Of a stretch of DNA of 64,000 bases, positions 25,184 through 37,279 are shown piece after piece. How positions within the stretch are numbered: the first letter of the stretch is position 1; every line of letters starts with the position of its first letter. A model generated the notes under the pieces. The model saw nothing but the letters and a program-made list of their open reading frames with translations, was not told the DNA's origin and did no database searches. The stretch is from Hydrogenophaga sp. (GTDB taxonomy: Bacteria > Pseudomonadota > Gammaproteobacteria > Burkholderiales > Burkholderiaceae_C). The position numbers and the translations under genes are program-made. The stretch covers positions 90,344-154,343 of the forward strand of contig NZ_JAOASO010000085.1 in assembly GCF_030158645.1 (NCBI RefSeq), read 5' to 3'.

Positions 25184-27334
25184 ATGGATTCAAACCGTTT
25201 TGCGCTGACCGTGCTTCGCCACCGTTTCCTCGGAGGTCCGAACGTCTGGACTTACCGCTCCACGATGGAGGTGTGGCTGGATCTGGGGGAACTGGAGCAA
25301 CGACCCTCCCACACCATCGAGGGCCTGACCGACCGCCTGCTGGCCCTGTTGCCGGGTCTGGCCACCCACCACTGCGGCGTGGGCGAGGTGGGCGGTTTTG
25401 TGCAGCGCTTGCGCGAAGGCACCTGGGCCGGCCACGTGCTGGAGCACTGCGTGATCGAGCTGCTCAACCTGGCGGGCATGCCCACCGGCTTTGGCCAGAC
25501 GCGCAGCACCAGCCAGCCCGGCGTCTACCGCATGGTGTTTCGCGCGCGCAACCGCGCCACCGCCGAGGCGGCGTTGACGCACGGCCACGCGCTGCTGCAG
25601 GCGGCGATGAACAACGAAGCCTTTGACGTGACCGCTGCCGTGAAGGCCCTGCACGATGTGGTCGACGCCACCTGGCTGGGCCCCTCCACCGCGGCCATCG
25701 TGAACGCGGCCACCGAGCGCGGCATTCCGCACCTGCGCCTGACCGACGGCAACCTCGTGCAACTGGGCCAGGGCGCGCGCCAGCGCCGCATCTGGACGGC
25801 CGAGACCGAACTCACCAGCGCGATCGCCGAGAACATCGCCAGCGACAAGGACCTGACCAAAACCCTGCTGCAAAGCTGTGGCGTGCCGGTGCCCGAGGGT
25901 CAGATCGTGGCCAGTGCCGCCGAGGCCTGGGAAGCGGCGCAGGACATCGGGCTGCCGGTGGTGGTCAAGCCCAGCGATGCCAACCACGGGCGCGGCGTCT
26001 CGCTCGAACTCAGCGAGCAGGCCGACATCGAGCGCGCCTTTGCCATCGCCGATGCCGAGGGCAGCGACGTGATCGTGGAGCGCCACATCCTGGGCAACGA
26101 GCACCGCTTGCTGGTGGTGGGCGGGCGTGTCGTGGCGGCCAACCGGGGCGAGAGCCTGTGGGTCACCGGCGACGGCGTGGCCACGGTGCGAACGCTCATC
26201 GACCTGCAGCTCAACAGCGACCCGCGCCGCGGCGAGGCCGAAGAATTCCCACTCGAGACGATCCGCCTGGAGCGCGAACCGGCCATGGCCCTGCTGCTGG
26301 AGCGCCAGGGCCTGGGGGCCGACGCCGTGCCCGCCGCGGGCCAGCGCGTGCTGGTGCAGCGCAACGGCAACATGGCTTACGACTGCACGGACGACGTGCA
26401 CCCCGAGGTGGCCTACATGGCGAGCCTCGCGGCGCGCGCCGTGGGCCTGGACATCGCCGGCATCGACATGGTCACGCAGGACATCGGTCGCCCGTTGCAC
26501 GAAATAGGCGGCGCCATCGTGGAAGTGAATGCCGGCCCCGGCCTGCTCATGCACCTGCGCCCGGCCATCGGTCAGCCCCGCCCGGTGGGTGAGGCCATCG
26601 TGGCGCAACTGTTCGACCCGGCCACGCCCATGGCCGGGCGGGTGCCCCTCATCGGCGTGAGCGGCACGCGCGGCACCGCCCTGCTGGCGCGCGCGGCGGC
26701 CTTCCTGCTCGATCTGGCCGGTGCCCCCGCCGGTCTCGCATCGAGCGAAGGCATCCACATCGGACGCCGGCGCATCGAGCGCGCGGGCGCCGACTACTGG
26801 GAGCAGTGCCAGCGCCTGCTCATGAACCGCGAGATCCAGGGCCTGGCGGTCGAGACCGCGCCCTCGCTCATCCTCGACCACGGCCTGCCCTACGACCGCT
26901 GCCTGGTGGGCGTGGTGACCGATCTGGGTGGCTGGGAAGGCCTGGCGCACCACGACATTTTCGACGCCTCGGGCATGCCGCGCGTGCTGCGCACCCAGGT
27001 CGACGTGGTGCTGTCGGAAGGTGCCTGCGTGCTCAACCTGGACGAGCCGGGCGTGGCCGACCTCGCCGTGCATTGCGATGGCAGTTGCCTCGGCTATGGC
27101 GCCGGACCCGTGCCGGACGGTGTGGCCATGCCGCGCACGGTGCGCTGGCAAGACGGCGCGGTGTGCCTCCTCGACCACGGCGAGGTCGTGGCCCGCGCAC
27201 CGCTGGCCGACCTGGCCGATGCCGGGACCGCGCACACCCTGTGCGGTGCCGCGGCGGCGGCCTGGGCCGCCGGCCTGAGCCCCGCGCTGGTTGCCGCCGG
27301 CCTGCAGCGTTTTGACACCCTGCCCCGCGCCTGA
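25184..27334 (+). CDS. cphA2: Cyanophycin synthetase-like protein CphA' (degenerate ligase domain)
   Basis: 716 residues. It has a cyanophycin-synthetase N domain (LGGPNVWTYRSTMEVWLDLG), an ATP-grasp domain (about 215-480: VVKPSDANHGRGVSLEL, VNAGPGLLMHL), and a shortened Mur-ligase-like domain. The last has lost its P-loop: where CphA has GTNGKTT, this protein has GTRGTAL, with Thr498 in place of the essential Lys. It is about 150 residues shorter than the CphA encoded just downstream. Cyanobacterial CphA2, similarly shortened, polymerises beta-Asp-Arg dipeptides with one ATP site; that is a guess for this one. It precedes cphA by 46 bp, on the same strand. Confidence 0.87.
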   Translation: MDSNRFALTVLRHRFLGGPNVWTYRSTMEVWLDLGELEQRPSHTIEGLTDRLLALLPGLATHHCGVGEVGGFVQRLREGTWAGHVLEHCVIELLNLAGMPTGFGQTRSTSQPGVYRMVFRARNRATAEAALTHGHALLQAAMNNEAFDVTAAVKALHDVVDATWLGPSTAAIVNAATERGIPHLRLTDGNLVQLGQGARQRRIWTAETELTSAIAENIASDKDLTKTLLQSCGVPVPEGQIVASAAEAWEAAQDIGLPVVVKPSDANHGRGVSLELSEQADIERAFAIADAEGSDVIVERHILGNEHRLLVVGGRVVAANRGESLWVTGDGVATVRTLIDLQLNSDPRRGEAEEFPLETIRLEREPAMALLLERQGLGADAVPAAGQRVLVQRNGNMAYDCTDDVHPEVAYMASLAARAVGLDIAGIDMVTQDIGRPLHEIGGAIVEVNAGPGLLMHLRPAIGQPRPVGEAIVAQLFDPATPMAGRVPLIGVSGTRGTALLARAAAFLLDLAGAPAGLASSEGIHIGRRRIERAGADYWEQCQRLLMNREIQGLAVETAPSLILDHGLPYDRCLVGVVTDLGGWEGLAHHDIFDASGMPRVLRTQVDVVLSEGACVLNLDEPGVADLAVHCDGSCLGYGAGPVPDGVAMPRTVRWQDGAVCLLDHGEVVARAPLADLADAGTAHTLCGAAAAAWAAGLSPALVAAGLQRFDTLPRA

Positions 27335-27380
27335 AGCCCCGCGACACCCACCGCACCCCAACCGAATTCCGACATCCGCC

Positions 27381-29969
27381 ATGGACATTTCCCGCATCCG
27401 TGCCCTGCGTGGTCCCAACCTCTGGACACGCCAGACCGCCATCGAAGCCATCGTGCATTGCCAGCCCGACGAACGCTCACTGAGCTCGTTGCCGGGCTTC
27501 GAGGTGGCCCTGCGCGAGCGCTTTCCCCAGCTCGGGCGCTGGCCTCGCCCGGCCGCCGAGCTCTCGCTGGCCAACGTGCTCAAACTCGTTGCGCTGGGTC
27601 TTCAGGCCCAGGCCGGGTGCCCGGTGAGCTTTTCGCGCTGCACCGAAACGGTGGAGCCGGGCACCTACCAGGTGGTGGTGGAGTACACCGAAGAAGCCGT
27701 GGGGCGCGAAGCGTTCAAGGCGGCCGAGCAGCTGATTGCCGTGGCGCGTGGCCAGGGCGACGTGACCTTCGATGTGGATGCGGTCATTACCCGCCTGCGC
27801 GAGCTGGACGAGGACGTGCGCCTCGGTCCGTCCACCGGCGCCATCGTCAACGCGGCGGTGGCGCGGGGCATTCCGTTTCGCCGCCTCACGCAGGGCTCGC
27901 TGGTGCAGTTCGGCTGGGGCTCGCACCAGCGCCGCATCTGGGCCGCCGAGGTCGACAGCACCAGCGCGGTGTCGGAAAGCATTGCGCAGGACAAGGACCT
28001 CACCAAGAACCTGCTGCGCGCTGCGGGGGTGCCGGTGCCGCTGGGCCGGCCGGTGGACAGTGTTGAAGAAGCCTGGACCGCGGCGCAGTACATCGGCCTG
28101 CCGGTGGTGGTGAAGCCGCGCGACGGCAACCAGGGCAAGGGCGTGACGGTGAACATCGTCACGCGCGAGCACCTGGAGCTGGCCTACCGCGTTGCGGTGG
28201 AGTACGGCCAGCCGATGGTGGAGAAGTTCCTGCCCGGCAGTGACTACCGCCTGCTGGTGGTGGGCGACAAGCTGGTGGCAGCAGCGCGGCGCGATCCGCC
28301 ACAAGTGACCGGGGATGGTGTGAGCACCGTGACCCAGCTGGTGAACCTGGTCAACGCCGATCCCCAGCGCGGCGACGGCCATGGCACCTCGCTCACGCGC
28401 ATGCGCATCGACGAGATTGCGCTGGCGCGCCTGCAGATCCAGGGCCACACGCCCGACACCGTGCCGGCCAAGGGCGAGCGTGTGGTGCTGCGCAACAACG
28501 CCAACCTCTCCACCGGTGGCACCGCCACCGACGTGACCGACGACGTGCACCCCGAGGTGGCCGCGAGCGCTGTGGCCGCCGCGCGCATGGTGGGGCTCGA
28601 TGTGTGCGGTGTGGACGTGGTGTGCGAGACCGTGCTCAGGCCTCTGGGAGACCAGAGCGGCGGTGTGGTGGAAGTCAATGCCGCCCCGGGTCTGCGCATG
28701 CACCTGAGCCCCTCGTACGGCAAGGGTCGAGCCGTGGGCGAGGCCATCGTCGACCACCTGTTTGCACCCAGCCAGAACGGCCGCATTCCGGTGGTCGCCG
28801 TCACCGGCACCAACGGCAAGACCACCACCGCGCGTCTGGTCGCGCACCTGCTGCACACCCAAGGCTATCGCGTGGGCATGACCAACACCGACGGCGTGTA
28901 TGTGAACGGCCGCCAGACCGACAGCGGCGACTGCGCCGGCCCGCGCAGCGCGCGCAACGTGCTGATGCACCCCGAGGTGGACGCGTCCGTGTTCGAGACC
29001 GCGCGCGGCGGCGTGCTGCGCGAAGGCCTGGGCTTCGACCGCTGCCAGGTGGCGGTGGTCACCAACATCGGTTCGGGCGACCACCTGGGCCTGAACTACA
29101 TCACCACCGTGGAAGACATCGCGGTGCTCAAGCGCGTGGTCATCCAGAACGTGGCGCCCAACGGCTACGGCGTGCTCAACGCGGCCGACCCGCACTGCAT
29201 CCGCATGGCCGAGGTGTGCACCGGCCAGGTGATCTTTTTCTGCGGTGATGGCAACAACCCCGTGCTGGCCACGCACCGCGCGCAAGGCCGCCGCGCCGTG
29301 TGGGTGGACGGCGCCAACATCGTGGCCCAGCAGGGCGAGCGCCGCCACGAGGTGGCCCTGGCCGACATCCCCATGACCATGGGCGGGCGCATCGGCTTTC
29401 AGGTGGACAACGCCATGGCGGCGCTGGCCGCGGCCTGGGGCCTGGGCATTCCGTGGGCCCGCATCCGCAAGGGCCTGGCCACGTTCCAGAGCGACACCGC
29501 CAGCGTGCCCGGCCGCTTCAACCTCATGACCCTGCGTGGCGCCACCGTGATCGCCGACTACGGCCACAACCCGGACGCCATGCGCGCCCTGGTCGCGGCC
29601 GCCGAGGCCATGCCGGCCCAGCGCCGCACCGTGGTCATCAGCGGCGCGGGCGACCGGCGCGACGAAGACATCCGCGAGCAGACCCGCATCCTCGGCGCCG
29701 CCTTCGACGAAGTCATCCTGTATGAGGACGCTTGCCAGCGCGGCCGCACCGAGGGGGAGGTCACGGGGCTGCTGCGCCAGGGGCTGGAAGGCGCCACACG
29801 CACGACCCGCATCGACACCATCCAGGGCGAGTTCAACGCCATCGACACGGCGCTCGCGCGCCTGCAACCGGGCGATCTGTGCCTCGTGCTGATCGACCAG
29901 GTGGAGGCTGCGCTGGCTTATTTGCGCGAGCGCTGCGATCCCGTTCCCGCGGCCAGCGCCGCCGCCTGA
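27381..29969 (+). CDS. cphA: Cyanophycin synthetase CphA
   Basis: 862 residues. It makes cyanophycin, a nitrogen storage polymer of an aspartate backbone with arginine side chains. An N-terminal domain is followed by the ATP-grasp region (about 215-475: VVKPRDGNQGKGVTVN, VNAAPGLRMHLSPS), which adds Asp, and a Mur-ligase-like part with an intact P-loop GTNGKTTT (G476 to T483) and DYGHNPDAMRAL (about 730), which adds Arg. A C-terminal tail is Ala-rich. ATG 27381 is preceded by CGACATCCGCC with no strong Shine-Dalgarno. It follows CphA' closely. The stop overlaps the convergent acyltransferase gene by 52 bp. No cyanophycinase is in the window. Confidence 0.94.
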   Translation: MDISRIRALRGPNLWTRQTAIEAIVHCQPDERSLSSLPGFEVALRERFPQLGRWPRPAAELSLANVLKLVALGLQAQAGCPVSFSRCTETVEPGTYQVVVEYTEEAVGREAFKAAEQLIAVARGQGDVTFDVDAVITRLRELDEDVRLGPSTGAIVNAAVARGIPFRRLTQGSLVQFGWGSHQRRIWAAEVDSTSAVSESIAQDKDLTKNLLRAAGVPVPLGRPVDSVEEAWTAAQYIGLPVVVKPRDGNQGKGVTVNIVTREHLELAYRVAVEYGQPMVEKFLPGSDYRLLVVGDKLVAAARRDPPQVTGDGVSTVTQLVNLVNADPQRGDGHGTSLTRMRIDEIALARLQIQGHTPDTVPAKGERVVLRNNANLSTGGTATDVTDDVHPEVAASAVAAARMVGLDVCGVDVVCETVLRPLGDQSGGVVEVNAAPGLRMHLSPSYGKGRAVGEAIVDHLFAPSQNGRIPVVAVTGTNGKTTTARLVAHLLHTQGYRVGMTNTDGVYVNGRQTDSGDCAGPRSARNVLMHPEVDASVFETARGGVLREGLGFDRCQVAVVTNIGSGDHLGLNYITTVEDIAVLKRVVIQNVAPNGYGVLNAADPHCIRMAEVCTGQVIFFCGDGNNPVLATHRAQGRRAVWVDGANIVAQQGERRHEVALADIPMTMGGRIGFQVDNAMAALAAAWGLGIPWARIRKGLATFQSDTASVPGRFNLMTLRGATVIADYGHNPDAMRALVAAAEAMPAQRRTVVISGAGDRRDEDIREQTRILGAAFDEVILYEDACQRGRTEGEVTGLLRQGLEGATRTTRIDTIQGEFNAIDTALARLQPGDLCLVLIDQVEAALAYLRERCDPVPAASAAA

Positions 29970-31042
29970 GCGGGCTCGGCGTTCGGGCGCGCCCGGCCCA
30001 GCCGGCCCAGGCGCTGCTCCACCCCGTGGTGAAAGGCGGCGCCGGCGAGGTTGCACGCCAGCCAGGCCACCAGCACGCCCAGTGTCTGCACGCCCGCGTC
30101 GGCGCTGGCGTAGCGCGTGAACCAGGCGTTCACCACCAGCGCCACCGGAAAGTTGAGCAAAAACACCCCGTATGAAATGCGGCCCAGGTAGCCCAGCGCC
30201 CGGCTGCGCGGCCAGGTGAACAACCAGCCGCTGCGGTGCGCCCAGGCCAGCGCCAGCGCCACCCCCAGCGCCAGTGCGATGCGGGTGCGCCAGTCCATCG
30301 CGAGCGCCAACCCGGTCAGCAGCGCCATACCCGCCCACCACGCGGTGGCGCCGTGACCGGCGTCGGCACGGCTCAACCAGTACGCCAGGGCGCCCAGACC
30401 GTAGGCGCCAAAGAAGTAGATGGCCCAGTTGTCCCAGTCGCTGTCCAGGTTGAAATAAAACAGCGAGGCGAGCGCCACGGCCGCCACCAGCAGCGGCGCA
30501 GCCCAGCCCAACCGCCGCCCCAGCCACAGCAGGCCGAGCAGCAGCGCAAACAGCTGCACGTCGATGGCCACATACCAGACCCCTGCCGACAGCGAATCCA
30601 CCCCCAGCAGGCTGTGGACCAACAGCGCGTGCGCCACGAACTGCCACAGCGTGGGCGGCGCTGGCAACGAGTCGTGCGCCATCCAGTACCGCGCGAGTTC
30701 GGTGCACACCATGGCCAGCAGCAGTGCGACCATGAGCGGCAGGCTCACCCGCACAAACCGCTGCCACAGCAGGGCGAGCGGGCGCTCGCTGCGCAAGCGG
30801 CCGTCGGGCGCCAGGCTGCGCGCCGCCAGGAAACCCGCCACCACCAGAAAGACCTGCACCGCGATCCGCGCGTGCTGGCTGAACCACGCCACCAGGTCGG
30901 GGGCGAGCTGGTGCGTCCCATCCGACAGGGGGCCGTAGAACGCCAGGTGGTGCAGCACGATGAACTGCGAGCCGACGGCCTTGAGCGCGTCGATGAAGGG
31001 CATGCGCTCGCCAGTGGGCGCGCGGAACGTCGGGGCTGACAT
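29918..31042 (-). CDS. Acyltransferase 3 family membrane protein
   Basis: 374 residues with about ten hydrophobic helices. The N-terminus has the family motif FIDALKAVGSQFIVLHHLAFYGP, with the catalytic-type histidines in LHH, and RFVRVSLPLMVALLLAMV. Acyltransferase-3 proteins transfer acyl groups to exported saccharides or lipids (for example O-antigen, exopolysaccharide). The substrate is unknown, and no polysaccharide genes are near. Its 3' end overlaps cphA by 52 bp on the opposite strand. The C-terminus is Ala/Arg-rich and of low complexity. Confidence 0.85.
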   Translation of the reverse strand: MSAPTFRAPTGERMPFIDALKAVGSQFIVLHHLAFYGPLSDGTHQLAPDLVAWFSQHARIAVQVFLVVAGFLAARSLAPDGRLRSERPLALLWQRFVRVSLPLMVALLLAMVCTELARYWMAHDSLPAPPTLWQFVAHALLVHSLLGVDSLSAGVWYVAIDVQLFALLLGLLWLGRRLGWAAPLLVAAVALASLFYFNLDSDWDNWAIYFFGAYGLGALAYWLSRADAGHGATAWWAGMALLTGLALAMDWRTRIALALGVALALAWAHRSGWLFTWPRSRALGYLGRISYGVFLLNFPVALVVNAWFTRYASADAGVQTLGVLVAWLACNLAGAAFHHGVEQRLGRLGRARPNAEPAQAAALAAGTGSQRSRK

Positions 31043-31061
31043 GGATGGGTACGGATGGGAC

Positions 31062-31712
31062 TCAGGGCGCGTCGCTCAACGGAGAAACGCCGGCCGCCGC
31101 CGCGCTGCCTCCCCCGCCGCCGCCAGCACCGCCGCGCCCACCACGGGCTTCGGCGCCGCCCGCGCGCCGCGCGCCTGCGCCACCGGCATTCACGCGCAAC
31201 GGGCCCTGGTTCGGAATGAGGTCGGCCGGGGCGGGCGTCAGGTCCAGGGCCTGGCGGATGAAATCGCGCAGCGAGATCACCAGCGGGGCCACCTCCACGT
31301 AGCGCCCCGCCACCATGTCGTTGGCGGCTTGTGCGGCCAGGCGCACCTGTTCTTCGGTGCCCAGCAGGACGACATCGGACAGCGCGGCTTCGACGGCATC
31401 GCGGATGCGGCGGCGGCGCTCGGAAGCGCTGGCCTGGGCATCCATCTCGACATCCTCTTCGGTGACGGCGTCCCTGCGCTGGTCACGCCGGTGTGCCGGA
31501 TCGACCGTCAACACGCCGGTGAAGGAGCCCCCCAAGGTTTTGTAGGCCGCGATCAGCACCTTCAGGCGCTCGTTGATCTGGCGGTTTTCGCGCTCGCGCC
31601 GGCGCTGAAAGGTCTGCATGAACACCAGCCGGATCCCGACCAGCACCAGAGACACCACCACAAGGCTGAACAGCGTGGTGAACACGGTGGACCACGAGCT
31701 GAAATCGAGCAT
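31062..31712 (-). CDS. Hypothetical membrane protein with glycine-rich tail
   Basis: 216 residues. One N-terminal transmembrane helix (about 10-32, TVFTTLFSLVVVSLVLVGIRLVFM) leads to a basic coiled-coil part (QTFQRRRERENRQINERLKVLIAAYKTLGG), a conserved soluble helical region (about 85-160, RIRDAVEAALSDVVLLGTEEQVRLAAQAAND) and a Gly/Ala-rich tail. The central part is reminiscent of small conserved proteobacterial membrane proteins; the family was not identified. A TTG 9 bp upstream is an alternative start. It is between the acyltransferase and gyrB, in the same direction. Confidence 0.7.
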   Translation of the reverse strand: MLDFSSWSTVFTTLFSLVVVSLVLVGIRLVFMQTFQRRRERENRQINERLKVLIAAYKTLGGSFTGVLTVDPAHRRDQRRDAVTEEDVEMDAQASASERRRRIRDAVEAALSDVVLLGTEEQVRLAAQAANDMVAGRYVEVAPLVISLRDFIRQALDLTPAPADLIPNQGPLRVNAGGAGARRAGGAEARGGRGGAGGGGGGSAAAAGVSPLSDAP

Positions 31713-31758
31713 GCCGCGCAAGAAAGGACCTCAGAAGCGGTCGCGAGGGCGTGCGAAC

Positions 31759-34353
<2,595 letters not shown>

Positions 34354-34426
34354 TCAAACTCATGGTTCGGCCGACTGCGCGTGCAGCGCGACCCTTCAAC
34401 AAAATCCGGCAGCAACAGGCGATCGA

Positions 34427-35533
34427 TCAGATTCGCATCGGCATCACGACGTACTTGAACCCGGCCTGCTCGGGCACGGTGATCAGCACGCTGGAGTTGG
34501 TGTCCTGCAGTTCGAGCTTGATCATCTCGGCGCCGATGTTGGACAGCGCGTCCATCAGGTAGGTGACGTTGAAGCCGATCTCGATGCTGTCGCCGGCATA
34601 GTCGATCTCGAGTTCTTCCTTGGCTTCTTCCTGTTCGGCGTTGCTCGACGCGATGCGCAGCGTGCCCGGCTCGATGTTGACGCGCACGCCCTTGAACTTC
34701 TCGCTGGTCAGGATGGCGGCACGCTGCAGGCTGGAAAGCAGCGAAGCGCGCCCGAGCGTGATGTGGTTCTTGTGGTTCTTCGGGATCACGCGGTTGTAGT
34801 CGGGGAACTTGCCCTCGACCAGCTTGGTGACGAACTCCATGCCGTCAAAGCTGAACTTGGCCTGGTTGGCGGCGAACTGCATCTCGATCGCGCCTTCCTT
34901 GTCGGACAGCAGGCGCTGCAGCTCCAGCACCGTCTTGCGCGGCAGGATCACTTCTTGTTTGGGCACTTCCACGTCGAGCGTGGCCCTGGCAAACGCCAGG
35001 CGGTGGCCGTCGGTGGCCACCAGGCTGAGCTGCTTGCCTTCGGCGACGAACAAGATGCCGTTCAAGTAGTAGCGGATGTCGTGCACGGCCATCGAGAACG
35101 ACACCTGACCCAGCAGGCTCTTGAGCGTCTTCTGCGGCACCGAAAACACCGGGCCGAAGCTGGCGGATTCTTGAACCAGCGGAAAGTCTTCGGGCGGCAT
35201 GCTCTGCAGCGTGAAGCGGCTCTTGCCGCCTTTCAAGATGAGCTTGCCCGCGCTGGACTCCAGGCTCACGCTCTGGTCGCCCGACATGGTGCGCAAGATG
35301 TCGATGAGCTTGCGCGCGCCCAGCGTGGTGGCGAAGTTGCCGCTGTCGCCGTCGAGCTCGGCGGTGGTGCGGATCTGGATCTCCAGGTCGCTCGTGGTCA
35401 GCTGCACTTGCGAGCCCGTCTTGCGCAACAACACGTTGGCCAGGATGGGCAGGGTGTGGCGCCGTTCCACGATGCCGGCCACCGATTGCAGCGCGGCCAG
35501 AACCTTGTCCTGGGTCGATTTGAAAACGATCAT
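34427..35533 (-). CDS. dnaN: DNA polymerase III beta sliding clamp
   Basis: 368 residues, the usual length (E. coli 366). MIVFKSTQDKVLAALQSVAGIVERRHTLPILANVLL and the C-terminal LITVPEQAGFKYVVMPMRI are typical of the beta clamp, with three structurally repeated domains. It is located 105 bp downstream of dnaA and 79 bp upstream of gyrB, in the same direction. The dnaA-dnaN gap holds no DnaA boxes. Confidence 0.98.
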   Translation of the reverse strand: MIVFKSTQDKVLAALQSVAGIVERRHTLPILANVLLRKTGSQVQLTTSDLEIQIRTTAELDGDSGNFATTLGARKLIDILRTMSGDQSVSLESSAGKLILKGGKSRFTLQSMPPEDFPLVQESASFGPVFSVPQKTLKSLLGQVSFSMAVHDIRYYLNGILFVAEGKQLSLVATDGHRLAFARATLDVEVPKQEVILPRKTVLELQRLLSDKEGAIEMQFAANQAKFSFDGMEFVTKLVEGKFPDYNRVIPKNHKNHITLGRASLLSSLQRAAILTSEKFKGVRVNIEPGTLRIASSNAEQEEAKEELEIDYAGDSIEIGFNVTYLMDALSNIGAEMIKLELQDTNSSVLITVPEQAGFKYVVMPMRI

Positions 35534-35638
35534 GTCAGACTCTTTCGTCTCTGGTTGCTTGTGGTCCGGGGGTTGCCTCCCCGGCGGGCCCTGCGTTTGT
35601 CGGAGCCAAATCTTCGCTATTTTCGCCTTTTTACGGGC

Positions 35639-37057
35639 TCATCCCTTGAGGGTCTGTTCCAGCACGTGCAGCTGCTGGTTGAGCTCGGTGTTCTGCTGTC
35701 GCTCGGCCCCGATCTTGCGCACCGCGTGCAGCACCGTGGTGTGGTCGCGTCCGCCAAACAACTCGCCGATTTCGGGCAGGCTTTTCTGGGTCAGTTCCTT
35801 GGCGATGAACATCGCAATCTGGCGCGGGCGCGCAATGCTGGCCGGGCGCTTCTTGCTGTACATGTCCGCGACCTTGATCTTGTAGAAATCGGCCACGGTC
35901 TTCTGGATGTTCTCCACGCTGATCTGCCGGTTCTGGATCGACAACAGGTCTTTCAGCGCCTCGCGCGCCAGCGCGATCGAAATCTCTTTCTGGTTGAAGC
36001 GCGAATACGCCAGGATCTTGCGCAGCGCACCTTCGAGTTCGCGCACGTTGGAGCGCACGTTCTTCGCCACGAAAAACGCCACCTCTTCGGGCATCACCGC
36101 GTTCTCCACCGCCGCCTTGTTGATCAGGATGGCCACGCGCATTTCCAGCTCGGGCGGTTCGATGGCCACCGTCAAGCCCGAGCCAAAGCGCGAGACCAGC
36201 CGGTCGGAAATGTCGGCCAGCCCCTTGGGGTAGGTGTCGCTGGTCAGCACGATGTGGCTTTTCTTGGCCAGCAAGGCTTCGAAGGCGTTGAAGAATTCTT
36301 CCTGCGTCTTCTCCTTGCCCGCGAAGAACTGCACATCGTCGATCAGCAGCAGGTCCAGCGAGTGGTATCGCTCCTTGAACTCGTCGAAGGTCTTGCGCTG
36401 GTAAGCCTTCACCACATCCGACACAAACTGCTCGGCGTGGATGTACAACACCTTGGCCTGTGGACGGTCGGCCAGCAGGTGGTTGCCGATGGCGTGCACC
36501 AGGTGGGTCTTGCCCAGGCCGACGCCACCGTAAATGAACAGCGGGTTGTACAGCTGGCCCAGGCTGCCGGCGATGTGCATCGCGGCGGCGCGCGCCATGC
36601 GGTTGGCCGAGCCCTCGACCAGCGTGGAGAATGCCAGCGCCGGGTTGAGCCGGGTCTTGGGGCCGCTGGGCGCGGCCACCTCGACCGGCGCGAGGTCGGG
36701 CAGCTCGGCCAGCACCTGCTCTTGCGCCGTGCGGGGTGCGGGCGAGGTGCGGCTGGGACCTTCGCGCGGAGCGAGCACCAACTCCAGCACCACGGGCGCG
36801 CCGTGGACGGCCTCCAGCAGGGCGGTGATGCGGGCGGCGTACTGGGTGCGGATCCAGTCCAGTTTGAATCGGTTGGCCACCGACACGGTGACCCGGGAGG
36901 CGTCGGGCGCCACGGTGGCCGAGAGGGGGCGGATCCAGGTGTTGAACTGCTGTTCCGGGATCTCCTGGGAGAGCCGATCCATGCAGGCCGACCACAGGGA
37001 CAGGGTGTCGGCGCCGTCGGAAGGCCGTGACGCGCTGGGGGGAAGGCCCTCGATCAT
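35639..37057 (-). CDS. dnaA: Chromosomal replication initiator protein DnaA
   Basis: 472 residues. Domain I (about 1-95; [24 protein letters not shown]), a linker domain II rich in Pro/Ala, AAA+ domain III with Walker [16 protein letters not shown] (about residue 178), Walker [13 protein letters not shown], and the sensor region [15 protein letters not shown]; domain IV ends with the DNA-binding helix-turn-helix [18 protein letters not shown] 37057 opens domain I; the longer upstream reading frame has no DnaA sequence. It is divergent from rpmH across a 222-bp gap with two DnaA boxes. Confidence 0.98.
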   Translation of the reverse strand: MIEGLPPSASRPSDGADTLSLWSACMDRLSQEIPEQQFNTWIRPLSATVAPDASRVTVSVANRFKLDWIRTQYAARITALLEAVHGAPVVLELVLAPREGPSRTSPAPRTAQEQVLAELPDLAPVEVAAPSGPKTRLNPALAFSTLVEGSANRMARAAAMHIAGSLGQLYNPLFIYGGVGLGKTHLVHAIGNHLLADRPQAKVLYIHAEQFVSDVVKAYQRKTFDEFKERYHSLDLLLIDDVQFFAGKEKTQEEFFNAFEALLAKKSHIVLTSDTYPKGLADISDRLVSRFGSGLTVAIEPPELEMRVAILINKAAVENAVMPEEVAFFVAKNVRSNVRELEGALRKILAYSRFNQKEISIALAREALKDLLSIQNRQISVENIQKTVADFYKIKVADMYSKKRPASIARPRQIAMFIAKELTQKSLPEIGELFGGRDHTTVLHAVRKIGAERQQNTELNQQLHVLEQTLKG

Positions 37058-37279
37058 GCTGGGATGCGGTGTTGTTGTGGTTGTGGACAAATGATGCGGG
37101 GCGCGTCGGGCATTGTAGGGGTGCAGACGACTTATCCACAAGACGACCGGTGTGGCCTTCAGACCCGCTGTGGGGGGTGCTTGGCTGAGGTGTTTCGTTG
37201 CCACGTGAGGCCAAGTGCTTGCCGCCGTAGGGATTTCTTTGCGATAATCGCGGGTTTCCCCGATTTGTAAGAGACCACC
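37058..37279. other. dnaA-rpmH intergenic region, candidate origin/dnaA regulatory region
   Basis: Two convincing DnaA boxes: TGTGGACAA (37082-37090, one mismatch) and TTATCCACA (37132-37140, perfect). They sit close to the dnaA start and could give DnaA autoregulation. No AT-rich unwinding stretch and no trio-type repeat is seen here, and two boxes are few for a full origin. Confidence 0.55.
37219..37248 (+). promoter_or_regulatory. Probable sigma-70 promoter of rpmH
   Basis: TTGCCG (37219-37224) and GATAAT (37243-37248) are 18 bp apart, 31 bp before the rpmH ATG. Confidence 0.55.

Noticed and set aside
27477..30887. A 1136-codon open frame on the minus strand across cphA
   Set aside because: It is a shadow of GC-rich coding sequence; the translation is low-complexity Ala/Arg/His and the plus strand codes for clear CphA and the minus strand for the acyltransferase.
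37190..37211. TGTTTC...CACGTGA sequence reminiscent of a parS site
   Set aside because: The halves are separated by extra bases and lack the palindrome TGTTTCACGTGAAACA; no parAB genes are in the window.
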